Shown: positions 31,661-42,635 of the stretch, piece after piece
How positions within the stretch are numbered: position 1 is the first letter of the stretch
Layout: each line of letters opens with the position of its first letter
Source of the DNA: Morinoia aosen
Taxonomy: Eukaryota; Arthropoda; Malacostraca; Amphipoda; Talitridae
Length of the DNA: 64,000 nucleotides
Assembly: GCA_030386875.1 (NCBI GenBank)
Contig: CM059558.1
Span: forward strand, 11,169,501-11,233,500
Reading direction: 5' to 3'
Made by a program: the position numbers and the translations under genes
Notes under the pieces: generated by a model
What the model was told of the DNA's origin: nothing
The model's database searches: none
What the model saw: only the letters and a program-made list of their open reading frames with translations

Positions 31661-31920
31661 AGGAACGAAACACCGGAGTCAAAAGGGAACGCGTAATTAA
31701 TACACAAGGTGTTTTCACATAAGAGAACCTGTGCATAGAAACAGTAAGTTGAGAAGTAACGTTATGAAACAAAATTAAAGCAGAAGAAGAAAGTCATAGG
31801 TGATGAAAAACAGGACAGCAATGAACCAAAAAAATTGGTCCTTAACTAAAGAAAACGAAACATTTTAATTTCAACAAAAAGAAGGCCAACCAAACTCTCA
31901 GCTCTGGACTTTACATCACT
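31625..31920 (-). repeat. ~360-bp interspersed repeat, copy 5 (diverged)
   Basis: Shares CAAAGAGAGGAACGA, CATAGAAACAGTAAGTTGAG, AAAACAGGACAGCAATGAAC and CTCAGCTCTGGAC with the family. It joins the end of the 130-bp array. Confidence 0.7.
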
Positions 31921-32669
31921 TGTTTTATAAGAATGGGGAACAAAATATAAGCCAACAACAAGTCCCAGAATAAATATTCCCATTACTTAAAAATATATTT
32001 CGTTCCAATATCTCGATGTTACATAAACTTTTGACCATAATGAATTAAATGAACTAATTTTTTATCAAAAACAATATGGTACACCACTGACTACTCAAGA
32101 CACGTTCAACATTTTCCGGCTAATAAATTCCGAAATCCCTATAAAAGTATCATGTCAATGATACTTAGGCACCTCTCCTAGGAGGGAAAAAAGCTCGGTC
32201 AATAAATCAGTTCTAAAATGTACACACAAGACAACATAAAACTGAGTATTCAATCTAGGTAAGGAAAACGGCAGCACTCCTAATGCATAACGCTATCTTC
32301 AAGCATCAGGAATAGTGCTCTGCGTACCAGTAAGTTAAGAAAAATTATATGAAAAGAAAATGAACAGGTAAAATCGAGAAGGAAGAAATGCACCATAATG
32401 GACTATAAAGATAAACATTAGAAAGGCTAGTTTAGGTCAAACTTGCTATTTGGGTACCAATTTTTCTAGCTCAGTGCGAGTGGCAAGCCTACGACGCATC
32501 TTTCACCAACTATGGGAATCGTGCTCGCAATCAATCATTCATAACGGTAAAATAGTTTTACACACAATTTTAAAATTATCAATAAGCAGAAGTAAATTCA
32601 GCGGAACGTTAATGAACGAACTGCGTTATTCAATAACAAGACAACACTCCAGGTAACTTCTTAAGGAGT
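31921..32669. other. Unassigned intergenic DNA
   Basis: No gene, tandem repeat or named element seen between the repeat copy and the hAT element. Confidence 0.3.
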
Positions 32670-32677
32670 ACGCTAAC

Positions 32678-32826
32678 TATAGACCGACCGGGGCCCGGCC
32701 CCGGCCCCGGCCAACCCCGGCTATTTTGGCTGACCCCGGCCCCGGCCCCGGCAAGCCCCGAAAATTTTTGCAGACCCCGGCCCCGGCAAAATAGTGCCCT
32801 AAACCGGGGTTTTGGCCGGGGTTTTT
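32678..32826. repeat. hAT left end with CCCCGGCC subterminal array
   Basis: At least seven CCCCGGCC/CCCCGGC words are separated by AT-rich spacers such as AACCCCGGCTATTTTGGCTG. The mirrored array at 40702-40835 has spacers with AAATTTG. Such arrays are typical transposase-binding subtermini. Confidence 0.85.
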
Positions 32827-32972
32827 AGTTTTTTACTACACCTTTTTCACTTCAAATTTATCCAAGTCAAGGTCAATTTAATCCAAAATAAGTTCAATTT
32901 AATCCAAGTTAGATTCAAATTAATCCGAGTCAAGTTCAAATTATTGCAATTCAAATTCAAATTAAACTTGCT

Positions 32973-33829
32973 AAGTATCCAGCATCAGGAGGCAGAGTGT
33001 GATGCAGATCTTTGAACGGAGTAACATTTAGAAATCAATTATAAAAACTTCGTATTAACTATACATTACAGTTGATTTTCAATTCTACATTAATGGCAGT
33101 GTGCATCCATTCAAATATTTATGTTCAAAGACAATTTTATGTTACACATGCTTATACACATAGCAGTATCGAGGATTTAATTACTCATATAGTGATTTAT
33201 ATGCGTGAAATTTCGTTTTATCACATGTATAAAGTCATACATGCATGCAACTTCGAAAGATTACCATTGGGAATATGTAGATTTAACCTTTAAAAGAAAT
33301 ATAACAACGAAGTCTGTTTTTGCTTGTTCAAACGATTTTTGTAAAACAAGTTTCAATTTTTTCATCGAACGAGATGATTTATTTGCCTAGGCCTATTCAT
33401 TTGAAGGGATGGCACAATTTTTATTGCTATTGCAGGATTGTATCTGTGTAGTAATGTACTCATATAAATATTAATCAAATGGTATCGTACATAAGTACTC
33501 AATGAATCGCATTTGCTCATTTCTTTTAAAAGTTAAATCTACACATCGTCCAGTGGCAATTATGCACATATGATTTCATATATGTGATAAAGTGGAATTT
33601 CAGGCATGTAAATCTTCAAATGAGTGTGAATAAATCCGCGATACTATGTGTATCTGTAACATAAAAGTACCTTTGAACATAATTATTTGAATGAATGCAT
33701 ACTGCCATTAATTTAGAATTATAAAGCAATTTTAATGTGTAGTATAATACGAAGTTTTTATAATTGACTGCGAACTGTTACTCCGCTCAAAGATCTGAAT
33801 CACACTCTGCCTCCTGATGCTGGACACTT
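32973..33829. repeat. Foldback with ~320-bp diverged inverted arms
   Basis: The outer parts (TCCAGCATCAGGAGGCAGAG at the left, its complement ending 33823 at the right) are nearly identical. The arms continue inward with shared ATTATAAAAACTTCGTATTA, TTAATGGCAGT, TTTATGTTACA and TGTAGATTTAAC to about 33300 and 33520. The centre is unpaired. No coding capacity. Confidence 0.85.
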
Positions 33830-33871
33830 GATACATTTTACGACAGCTTGTTTTAACACTGCAGAAATTTT

Positions 33872-36800
33872 ATGTATTCCTTGCTGAAAGGAAAAACGTT
33901 TTTCTTGCTCATCACATCCAACAGAGACATTTTTAATACAAAAAACACTCAAATTAACGAGAGATTTATGTCGATTCTTAACTCAACCTGTGGGGGGGGG
34001 GTAGAATTCTCCCACCGTGGTCCGCTGCGTGTCGTAGGAGGCGACTATAGTGGACGGAGCGAGGGGACTGGGGATCCCCTTCTCTGTAATGATTTTCCCG
34101 AGAGACAGCAGGCCAATGAAGGGGGTGAGAGAGGTCGAAAGACCACTCAAACCCTAGTACTAGGATCTTTGAATGTAAGGGGGTGTGGAAGTAGAGCAAC
34201 TGAGAGTAAGAAGGAGGAGATCGGGAGAATGATGTTAAACCGGAAGATGGATGTATTGGCCTTGAGTGAGACGAAATTGAAGGGTAGTAGTGAGTTGATG
34301 TTTGGGAGTGTGGGAGGGAGAGTGTCTGGAGTACGTGGGGGACATGCAAGAGAGGGTGTGGCTATATTATTGAGTGTAAGAATCAGAGAGAAAGTAGTTG
34401 AATGGGGTGAGGTGTGATCAAGAATAATGTGGGTGCGAGTGAAATGGGGGGAAGAGTCGTGGGTGTTTGTGAGCGCGTACGGACCGGGATCGGAGAGGAG
34501 TGGGGAAGAGAGAGAGGAGTTTTGGGAGAAATTGTCCGAGTGTGTGGCTAGAGTGGGGAGTGATTGTAGAGTTGTGGTGATGGGGGACCTGAATGCAAGA
34601 GTGGGTGATGAGGTGGTGGATGGTGTTGTTGGTAAGTACGGAGTAGCTGGGGTGAATGAGAGTGGGGATTTCTTGGTGGGGTTATGTGTGGAGAGTGAGT
34701 TAGTGGTTGGGAATAGTTTATTTCAGAAAAAAAGTATAAACAAGTATACATATGTGAGGATGATTGGAGGTGTGATAGAGGAGAGAGCATTGATGGATTA
34801 TATTTTGGTTAGCAGGGGAGTGATGGGTCGTTTGCTCGATGTGCATGTGTTCCGTGGTGAGATGAATGGGATTTCGGATCATTATTTGGTGGAAGGAAAG
34901 CTGAGAGTTAGTGGAATGTGGGGAGGTGTAAAAAGGAGGAGTGGAAGGGAGGTGTTAAATGTGAGCAAGTTACATGATTCTGAGCGTGAGTGTGAGTATC
35001 AGGAGAAGATGAAAGTGGAGTATGAGAGGGTGAAGGAAAGTGAGCTGGGGGGAGTGGAAGGGGAATGGAAGTTGTTTAAAGATGCGGTGGAAAAATGTGC
35101 AAGGGAAGTGTGTGGGGTAAGGAAGGTTGGAGGGGGGATTAGAAAGGGGAGTGAATGGTGGAACGGAGAAGTAGGAGCGGCTGTGAAAAGAAAGCGGGGG
35201 GCGTTCGAAAGGTGGTTGCAACGAGGCAACCAGCAAAATTTTGAAGAGTATAAGGAGAGGAAGAAAGAGGTACAAAGAATGGTAAGGAGAGCGAAGAGGG
35301 CGGCGGATGAGGAATGGGGGAGGAAGTTGGGAGGGGATTTCATGGAGAGAAGGAAGGTTTTCTGGAAGGAAGTGAAGAGAATTAGGAAGGGTCAGGTGGA
35401 GAATGAGGCAAGAGTGAAGGATACAAATGGTAGGCTGCTAGTGGAGAGTTGTGATGTGAGAAAGAGATGGGCGGAGTATTTTGAGGAACTGCTGAACGTG
35501 TGGGATGATAGGATTGCGAGAGTAGTAGCTGTTGGAAGTGATGTTAGAATGCCTGTGTTTGGTGAAGTGAATAGAAGTCGAATAAGAAGTGCAGAGGTGA
35601 GATGTGCGTTGGATGAAATGAAAAATGGGAAAGCTCCAGGTTTGGATGGCTGCACGGTTGAATGTCTAAAGAAAGGAGGAAATGTGGTTATAGAATGGTT
35701 GGTGCGTTTATTAAATGTGTGTTTCGAGGCTAGTAAAGTGCCGGTTGATTGGAGTAGCGCGTGCGTAGTTCCGTTGTACAAGGGGAAAGGTGACAGGTAT
35801 GAGTGCAGTAATTCTAGGGGTATAAGTCTACTGAGTGTCGTTGGGAAGCTGTATGGAAGAGTGTTAATTGGAAGAGTGAGAGTGTTGACGGATCGTGTGC
35901 TTGCTGAAGAACAGTGTGGTTTTAGGTGTGGTAGAGGTTGTGTGGATCAAATGTTTGCTGTGAGGCAGGTGAATGAAAAATACTTATTAAAGGGAAAGGA
36001 CGTATATTGGGCATTTATGGATCTAGAGAAGGCGTATGACAGAGTGGATCGCGAGGCTCTATGGCAAGTGGTAAGTTTGTATGGAGTGGGTGGGAGACTG
36101 TTGAATGGGATAAAGAGTTTCTACATTGATAGCAGAGCATGTGTGAGAGTAGGGAATGAGGTGAGTGAATGGTTCCCAGTTGTGACAGGTGTGAGACAGG
36201 GATGTGTGATGTCGCCGTGGTTGTTTAATTTGTTTATGGATGGTGTGGTGAGAGAAGTGAATGCCAGAGTGTTGGGAAAAGGTGCGCAGTTGGTGGGACG
36301 AAATGGTATGTATTGGGAAGTGTGTCAGCTGTTGTTTGCAGATGATACAGCGTTTGTGGCTGATTCAGAGGAAAAACTGAGGAGACTGGTTACAGAGTTT
36401 GGTAGAGTGTGCGAAAGGCGGAAATTGAGGGTAAATGTGAATAAAAGTAAGGTGATGAGATGTTCAAGAGGTGGAGTGTTTGGAACTTTGGATGTGAGGT
36501 TGAATGGGGAAGCTTTAGAGGAGGTAGAGCATTTTAGGTACCTCGGGTCGGATGTGACTGTTAAGGAGAGTATGGAAGTAGAAGTGAAGCATCGAGTGAG
36601 TGAAGGTTGTAAGACACTGGGTGCAATGAGGAAAGTTTTTGAATGCAGGAGTTTGAGTATGAACGTTAAGAGGGGATTGTATGAAAGTTTGATTGTGCCA
36701 GTTTTGTTGTATGGAGCAGAGTCCTGGGGGTTGAGAGCAGCGGAGAGGAGGAAGTTGGATGTGTTTGAGATGAAGTGTTTGAGGAGCATGTATAGAGTAA

Positions 36801-37102
36801 CTAGAAGAGATAGGATCAGGAATGAGTTGGTTAGGGGGCAGACGGGTGTTATCAAAAAGTTGAGCAGGCGAGTAGATGAAAGAGTGCTTGGATGGTTTGG
36901 GCATGTTGAAAGAATGAATGTTGAGCGGCTGGTGAAAAAGATATATATGTCGGAAGTCAGTGGTCTTCGAGCGCGAGGTAGACCACGGATGAGTTGGATG
37001 GATGGGGTGCGACGTGCTTAGTATGAGAGGGGTCTGACTGTGGACGTGGCGAGAGGGATGGCTGCGGACAGAAGTGAGTGGGGGCAGTGTATAAGGAGGT
37101 AA
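33872..37102 (+). pseudogene. RTE-like LINE: endonuclease and reverse transcriptase, two stops
   Basis: A single frame with TGA at 34415-34417 and TAG at 37019-37021; coding similarity continues to TAA at 37100-37102. The N-terminal endonuclease shows LNVRGCG, VLALSETKLKG, VVMGDLNARVGD and ISDHYLVEGKL. RT shows GKAPGLDGCTVECLKKGG, GISLLSVVGKLYGR, WAFMDLEKAYDRVDREALW, GVRQGCVMSPWLFNLFMDG, and FADD at 36335-36346. The tail shows ESWGLRAAERRKLDVFEMK, LGWFGHVERMNVERL and GRPRMSWMDGV. The mRNA strand is strikingly G-rich (GTG, GAG, AGG codons). A GC-rich leader (CTGCGTGTCGTAGGAGGCGA) at about 34022 probably marks the 5' UTR, so the ATG at 33872 is unlikely to be the real start. Clade (RTE, R4/Dong or similar) is not settled. 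Confidence 0.85.
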
Positions 37103-37382
37103 TTTTATTTTTGACGCGTTACTGGAAGCTGCCCGCGTGTGATGGGGTTGACCTGTCATGTGCGGGGGGAGAGGCTGCACTCAATGAAACGGTCGGGGGT
37201 AAACCAGCTGTTGCTGTCGGGCCTGACTGTGGAAGGTGGTTGTGCTGGGCTGCTGCTGATCCTGGCAGTTCAGGTGCGGCCAGTGCTGCCTCTCTCGCCT
37301 CCTAGTGACTAAGTGTGGTGATTGTGGCCTGCTGTCGGCTACCCTCCCACAGGGAGGATAAGCCCGGTATATGTATGCTTAA
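37103..37382 (+). other. LINE 3' region
   Basis: GC-rich non-coding sequence between the RT stop and the minisatellite, probably the LINE 3' UTR. The exact end is not seen. Confidence 0.35.
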
Positions 37383-37649
37383 CTCAACTTGGAGCTGGAT
37401 TAATTCGAACTTGATTTGGATTAATTTAAACTTGACTTGGATTAATTTGAACTTGACTTGGACTAATTTGAACTTGACTTGGATTGATATGAATTTGATT
37501 TGGTTTAATTTGAACTTGACTTGGATTAAATTGAAGTTGATTTGGATTAATTTGAATTTGACTTGGATTAATTTGAACTTGACTTGGACTAATAGTTTGA
37601 AGTGAATAAAGCGTAGTGTGCCCGGCTACCCACACGTGAAAAATTCACG

Positions 37650-38475
37650 GGTCTTTTAAAGAAATTTAAAACGATTTCCTAAGAGATTTGCGATTTCATT
37701 GCAATCCTGAAGAACATGCAGTCACTGAAAAGAAAAATCAGTATCTATGCTACCATCCAGTGTAATTATAATCCAGTGCGCAGTTATTGATATGAAAGAA
37801 TCTCGACTTGGAGAGGTACTAATATCAGCAGTTATTGAGAAGACGCTATTTTTGTTAACTTGCTTTTATATTTCCTCTGAAATAGCAAACTGAATTTGGA
37901 TACTGAGGTCCGGAATTAGTCTTGTTGTAATTACCTTTTCTGATGGAACTTGAAACTTCTTATTCAAAAACCCAACAAAATTTAAAAAGTTTCCTTTTCC
38001 ATAGGGTCGTAAGGATTGAGCGCGTCACAAAGCCAGTAAATTAACAATTTCTCTCTATGTATTTGGTCAGTATTATTTGGCTCCCAGTTTTTAGATTGAG
38101 TAAATGTTTCTTTTGAAGTCAGCTGTTTGCCAGTAGACGAAGACGACTTGCTACAATCGGCAGTTTTGTCACTGCTGCAGCCTGAACTGTCTTTGTTTGT
38201 TTTCAATAGATAGACATTTGGTTTTTCTTCTTGTTCGTTTTGTTTCTATTTTTCAATTCTTTTTCGTTGTTCGGTTTTTCTTCAGCTTCCAGGAATTGAT
38301 CATTTTGTGTAGATTTTAGATGGCCCCATAAATATTTAGTTGAGAAAGTTTTCTAAGATGCACCAGCCGCTCCTCGTCGTATATTTGCTTCCCAAATGGT
38401 GCACACTTCAATTTCTACTCTCTTCACCGATATGTAAAAGTAATCCCATACTGCTGACGCACTACTTTTAGTCAT
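37650..38475 (-). pseudogene. hAT transposase N-terminal half, degraded
   Basis: On the minus strand an ATG at 38475 begins a BED-finger region (SAVWDYF, one Cys of the pair intact, TKYLWGHLK). A Ser/Thr-rich linker, WLCDALNPYDPMEKETF, FQVPSEK, and SVFSITADISTSPS with FISITAHWI follow: the start of the RNase H-like transposase fold. A frameshift follows ETF and an in-frame stop follows SEEI. Sequence similarity ends near 37650, where the foldback-like element begins, and the C-terminal half including the dimerisation domain is absent. It belongs to the 8.2-kb hAT element whose ends flank it. Confidence 0.72.
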
Positions 38476-39092
38476 TATACCGAGTATCCCACAAAAATGT
38501 CACTGAGTTTCAATTGATTATATTTCCGCTTTAAATTTACAAATTTTTATTTTTGTTTTTTCACAAAGTAGTTTCGAATAATTTATGTTTTTGAAAATTG
38601 TCTAATAACCACTTTACATTGATCGATTAACTGAAACGGATAGAAAAACTATTTTTTCGAAGGAAAACATTTCAAAACAATATTGATATTCTTCCTTATT
38701 TTGCACTCTCCAAAAAACCAAACAAACAAAAACTTAAAAGAGTAAGAAATCTATACATTATACATCAAGGCAAGCATTACTTCTAGCCACTATCAAGCGA
38801 AGAGTTTTGCGGATCATTTCACCATTTTCTTTTAGTTCTTGAAACACTTCAACTCGTTGTCGAAGAATTATTAATGATGGAGGTGATGTTTTGAAAACGC
38901 GTTCCTTCACACTAGGTAGTGAGAAATGAAGAAGATCACCTGTGTTGTTTTTAAAACTTTTCCTTTGAACAAATAATTAATGGAACATTCTTTAAATGGC
39001 AAACGTTTCGGAATCTCTGATTCCATCATTAGTGCTGTAAAACAAGGAATAAAATACCTACTGTGAAATACCTTGTGAAATACCTACTGTGA

Positions 39093-40012
39093 ATGTATCG
39101 TTCACAGGAAGAGGCCCTAAAATTCTTTGACTACATAAATGGATATCACGCCAAGATAAATTTCACAATGGAAACTGAGCAGAATGATAAATTGCCATTT
39201 TTAGACTTTCTCGTAAAGAAAACTAATTCAACGTTCACCACCTCTGTTTATAGAAAACCTACATTTACGATATTATGTACCAATTTCTTCAGTTGCATTT
39301 ACATGGGTTATATTAAAACAAGTGTCACTACATTATTGCATAGAGCATACCGTATTTCAAATTCATATAAAATATTTCATGACGAAGTGAAATATATCAC
39401 AAAGTTACTCGTACCAAATAAATACCCTGTATCTTTAATTAAGAATCTGGTTAAAAAGTTTTTAGACAAAAAACTTTCCCCTCCGTGTACAATTCTGACC
39501 GCACCAAAGCAAAAAGTTGTCGTCGAGCTCTCTTTCTTGGGCTATCTTTCAAGGAGATGAGAAAGGATCTTTTATCTCTGATACACTCTCATTTTCCTTT
39601 CATTGACGTGTTACCATTATATAGAAATAGTTTTAAAATAAGTTAATTTTTCAATAGGAAATAGCGTTTGGAAGAGTTCCTGAGAAATGGTTGTGTTTAC
39701 TTGTATAAATGTGATTGCTGCCTGCAGTCCTATGTTGGAAATACCACACTCCAGCAATTGATTCGTCACAACCAACACTCTGGTATATCCCATGGAATCG
39801 GCAGTCCATACTCATCTCCCTCCCAGTCAGCCATCAGAGATCATTACCATAGTTCAAACCACCCTTTCAAAGGTTCCAATTTCTCCATACTTTGTAGAAC
39901 TGCAGAGGAATTTGACCTTAGAATTTTGGAATCATTGTTCATTTTTACCCATAAACCTCAGCGAAATAATGATCAAAGTGAGATGAAATTAAACATTGCC
40001 CCAACTGTGTAA
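39093..40012 (+). pseudogene. Penelope-like element: RT end and GIY-YIG endonuclease
   Basis: 39093-39560 reads the C-terminal RT region of Penelope-like elements (KLPFLDFLVKKTNSTFTTSV then YRKPTFT, LLHRAYRISNSYKIFHDEVK). After stops, 39668-40012 reads a GIY-YIG-type endonuclease (CVYLYKCDCCLQSYVGNT, SAIRDHYHSSNHPF, LRILESLFI) as found downstream of RT in this order. The RT catalytic YxDD block is absent, and an internal deletion is likely in the stretch FTILCTNFFSC. Penelope-like elements pair this RT with GIY-YIG nuclease to prime at nicks. Dead copy. Confidence 0.82.
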
Positions 40013-40027
40013 ATAAGAGTGTGTTGG

Positions 40028-40076
40028 AATGTGTGTGTGTGTGTGTTTTGTGTGTGTGTATTTGCAGTAATGTTAC
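40028..40076. repeat. GT microsatellite
   Basis: GTGTGTGTGTGTG tracts interrupted by TTTT, just after the GIY-YIG remnant. Confidence 0.85.
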
Positions 40077-40280
40077 TTTGTGTGGATGTTATTGTGTGTT
40101 GGTTTGATTGCTAGAATTTAGGAGTATGTGTACGTATGGCTTCGAAAGTGTAGGAGAAATTGTGTTTTTATTTTTAGTGGTTAGGCATAGCTACTTTTCG
40201 ACGTAGGTATAGTGATATTAATTTCTTATAGCTTTTTCGCAATTAGTTCATTATCGTTTTATATTCTTTGTTTTACAGCA

Positions 40281-40307
40281 CTGATGATGGAATCAGAGAT
40301 TCCGAAA
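40281..40307 (+). ncRNA. Hammerhead-ribozyme-like motif, 3' side of Penelope remnant
   Basis: CTGATGA (40281-40287), a GGAATC/GATTCC helix (40289-40294 with 40298-40303, loop AGA) and GAAA (40304-40307) reproduce the catalytic core and stem II of a hammerhead, with one extra T before the stem. Penelope-like elements are known to carry hammerheads in their terminal repeats. The inverted copy at about 38996-39044 has CTAATGA instead. Activity is unlikely for the left copy and uncertain for this one. Confidence 0.4.
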
Positions 40308-40701
40308 CGTTTGCCATTAAAAGAATGTTCCCTTATATATTGGACCTTCTTTTCATTTTACGTATTAGATTTCCCAAAAAATCGCCCTTTTAATTCTATT
40401 AAATTATTCGAAAAGGAAACGAGATTTACCACATTGTGAAAAAAAGACAATTCAAATATGTTAATTTAAAGTGGAGATAGAATCAATTAAAAAGTCGGAG
40501 ACATTTTTGTGGAACACCCGGTATATTTAATTACTATAATTGTTTCTATATTAATTAATTCAACTAGCACTGCAACTGCAAGTCTACAAACTTTATTGAC
40601 TTGACATAAATACACACCCAACCGCAACCGTAATTCAACATGCATTGAGCCACAAACCGGCGTTATGCATTACGTCATCGTGATACCTCCTGACACGGTC
40701 T

Positions 40702-40835
40702 GAACCCCGGCCCCAGCCCCGGCCCCGGCCGTGGTAAATTTGGTAACCCCGGCCCCGGCCCGGCCCCGGCCATGACAAATTTGTTGACCCCGGCCCCGGC
40801 CCCGGCCAAATTTTCAACCCCGGTCGGTCTATAAG
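40702..40835. repeat. hAT right end with CCCCGGCC subterminal array
   Basis: The array ends CCCCGGTCGGTCTATA, the exact complement of the left terminus. Both ends use the same word in the same direct orientation inside the array, while the outermost 16 bp are inverted. Confidence 0.85.
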
Positions 40836-40843
40836 CCGCTAAC

Positions 40844-42235
40844 TTTGTCGAGACTGCCGGGAAGTGCACCTATTCCAACGTAAGCATCAGAATGCAAAAG
40901 CTTGAAAGGTGAGCATCGCTCAAGTTACGTGAGTATTAGCACAGCCAGCCAGTCTAAGGTTTTTCCAAATAATTCAATTCGAAATCAAAGTAATGCAATG
41001 TCATAGGAGTGCAAAGGTTTCAAGGAATAAATGCAATTAATTTTTTCTGCAAAGTTTCAATTACGAGAAGAAAACAAGGATAACAAATATGTGCAGCGCG
41101 TAGATAGTAAAGCTTATTTATAACGCTTCACCTTCGCAATGCACTGAGAAAAATCAACAAATATACCTTACACTACCGTCCCTTAATGACTAGACAACAT
41201 TGAACGACATAATGGTTCACTGCCTTAAATTATAAACAGATAAAAAAATTTTTTATCACAAGCTCGATACAATATAACACATTACAGCCTCAAATTCAAC
41301 CCACACTAACAAAATAAGGCTAGCACAAGTTGAAAACTAAGTGGTTGTTCATTAGCAGTCATTGGGAGCTTAATTTAACACCACGTACAGAGCTGAGAGC
41401 GAGTAGTGCTCAGGTATATTAGTACAAATGTAGGTTGTAGGTTTTGTTTTTAATTTGGCTTACATCCGAGTAGTCGAATGAGTTACAGTAAGACTAAAAT
41501 CAAGCTTTTTAAAATTTGAATCGGAATGTATGAAGTGCTGCTGTACATAGAGCAACGTGAAAGTTATGGGATTTACAGGAGGAAATAGTAACTCGCTCAT
41601 GATTGTTTCTAATGAAGTACCGGAACTATAGACATAAATTTATTATGCACACAAAAGTGCATTCAAACAGCTGCTATTCAACATATCTGCCCCATGTGTT
41701 CGTAACGCCATTGCCAGAAGCATACACCTATGCTATTATATTCCAAAAACCCTTTAAAAAAAACTGAATAATTTGATACAACAAAATTTATCATATTTCA
41801 CTTGAGAACAAGGTATCAGGAGAAAAGTGCAGGTCATCACTTTCTCATGTTCATCTTCAGAACAGGTACTCTGCAGAGGTCTATTGTACGCTCTGATTGA
41901 CTCCAATGTTCTATACCAGTAGAAAAATTATATCAAGTACATTATTATTTGAAAACAGTAGGTGGAATGTTTAGGGCAGTTATTATGAATTAATTCACAA
42001 ACATTTTTCCTGAAGCCAGGCTAGTGACTAATTTGATTCAACAGATACTGCAAGACCCTCTCATAACAAATAATAGTACGAAAGATTTACTGCAAACTTC
42101 AAGTCCCTTGTGCGAATCATCAGACTGAATATACTTTTAAAAGAACACAAACTGATGGAAACAGAAATCTTCCACACTAAAAATGGAGTAACTCATAGTG
42201 CAGTGAGTCAAAGAAGTTTTTCCAGCTGCTGATGA
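40844..42235. other. Unassigned intergenic DNA
   Basis: No supported gene, tandem repeat or named element to the right of the hAT element. Confidence 0.3.
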
Positions 42236-42248
42236 TACATGTCTGTTC

Positions 42249-42389
42249 TCATAGCAAGGTAACCGGAGATATAGTGACAGCATCTTCCACTGCCACAGAG
42301 GCAAAAATTCCTCCAGTGTTGGTGGTTCTGTTGAATACCACAGCAGCCTTTAGCTCCTCTTCATCCACCTCGATGACGTTGAAATTATT
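42249..42389 (-). CDS. Possible host terminal exon, unidentified
   Basis: On the minus strand a frame open from about 42389 ends at TGA (42249-42251). It encodes an acidic then hydrophobic peptide (VDEEELKAAVVFNRTTNTGG, IFASVAVEDAVTISP). Its composition is unlike the AT-rich surroundings. CAG acceptors lie nearby (CCCTCCAG before 42411; CATCGAG at about 42370), but the first would place a TGA in this frame. I do not recognise the protein, so this is a weak call. Confidence 0.22.
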   Translation of the reverse strand, partial: NNFNVIEVDEEELKAAVVFNRTTNTGGIFASVAVEDAVTISPVTLL

Positions 42390-42635
42390 TCACTGTCATC
42401 CGGTACCTGGAGGGCAAAAAAAAATTAGTGCACTTCTCAAGCTAACAGTTTTTGAATTAGTTTTGGCTCAATAAGCGCACATTTCAGTTGTGCTAGTGGG
42501 GTACAGATTGAAATCTGTTGGTGCAAATATAATGAATTGAGATGCAGGTGAGAGTATTTAATAGAAAGGGTCAGTTGTAAAGAGAGATGATGCTGAATAT
42601 GAAGCAGTATAGAGATGCATGCACAAAAAAATGGA

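Larger units (their letters stand above)
32846..37606. mobile_element. Foldback-like element with minisatellite inverted ends
   Basis: TTCACTTCAAATTTATCCAAG at the left is the near-complement of the right end (CTTGGACTAATAGTTTGAAG then TGAA). Each end leads into a minisatellite of ~21-bp units: AATCCAAGTCAAGTTCAAAT-type at 32859-32966, and the complementary TTGGATTAATTTGAACTTGA-type at 37383-37590 (about ten units). Inverted termini built of short tandem repeats are the defining layout of Drosophila FB elements. The interior carries a separate foldback and a LINE. Target duplication not resolved. Confidence 0.6.
38478..40523. mobile_element. TA-flanked TIR element containing the Penelope remnant
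   Basis: The left TIR starts TACCGAGTATCCCACAAAAA. The right end read inward is TACCGGGTGTTCCACAAAAA. Arms of about 65 bp continue with CAATTGATT and CTTTAAATT. TA dinucleotides flank both sides (38476-38477, 40524-40525), as for Tc1/mariner-type insertion. It entered two bases upstream of the hAT transposase ATG. Confidence 0.7.
32678..40835 (-). mobile_element. 8.2-kb hAT element opened by nested insertions
   Basis: The left end TATAGACCGACCGGGG and the right end CCCCGGTCGGTCTATA are exact inverted repeats. Each is followed inward by arrays of CCCCGGCC. ACGCTAAC (32670-32677) and CCGCTAAC (40836-40843) flank it as a 7/8 candidate 8-bp duplication. A transposase N-terminal half with a BED finger lies on the minus strand at 37.65-38.48 kb. 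The rest of the interior is occupied by later insertions: a foldback-like element at 32846-37606 (itself containing a foldback and a LINE) and a TA-flanked element at 38478-40523 containing a Penelope remnant. Confidence 0.78.

Noticed and set aside
36325-37180. Long minus-strand frames opposite the RTE-like LINE
   Set aside because: Shadow frames produced by the strong G bias of the true coding strand; they lack domain motifs.
37315-37635. Frames with repeated NLTWINL and NPSQVQI peptides
   Set aside because: They are translations of the 21-bp minisatellite at 37383-37590; not a repeat protein.
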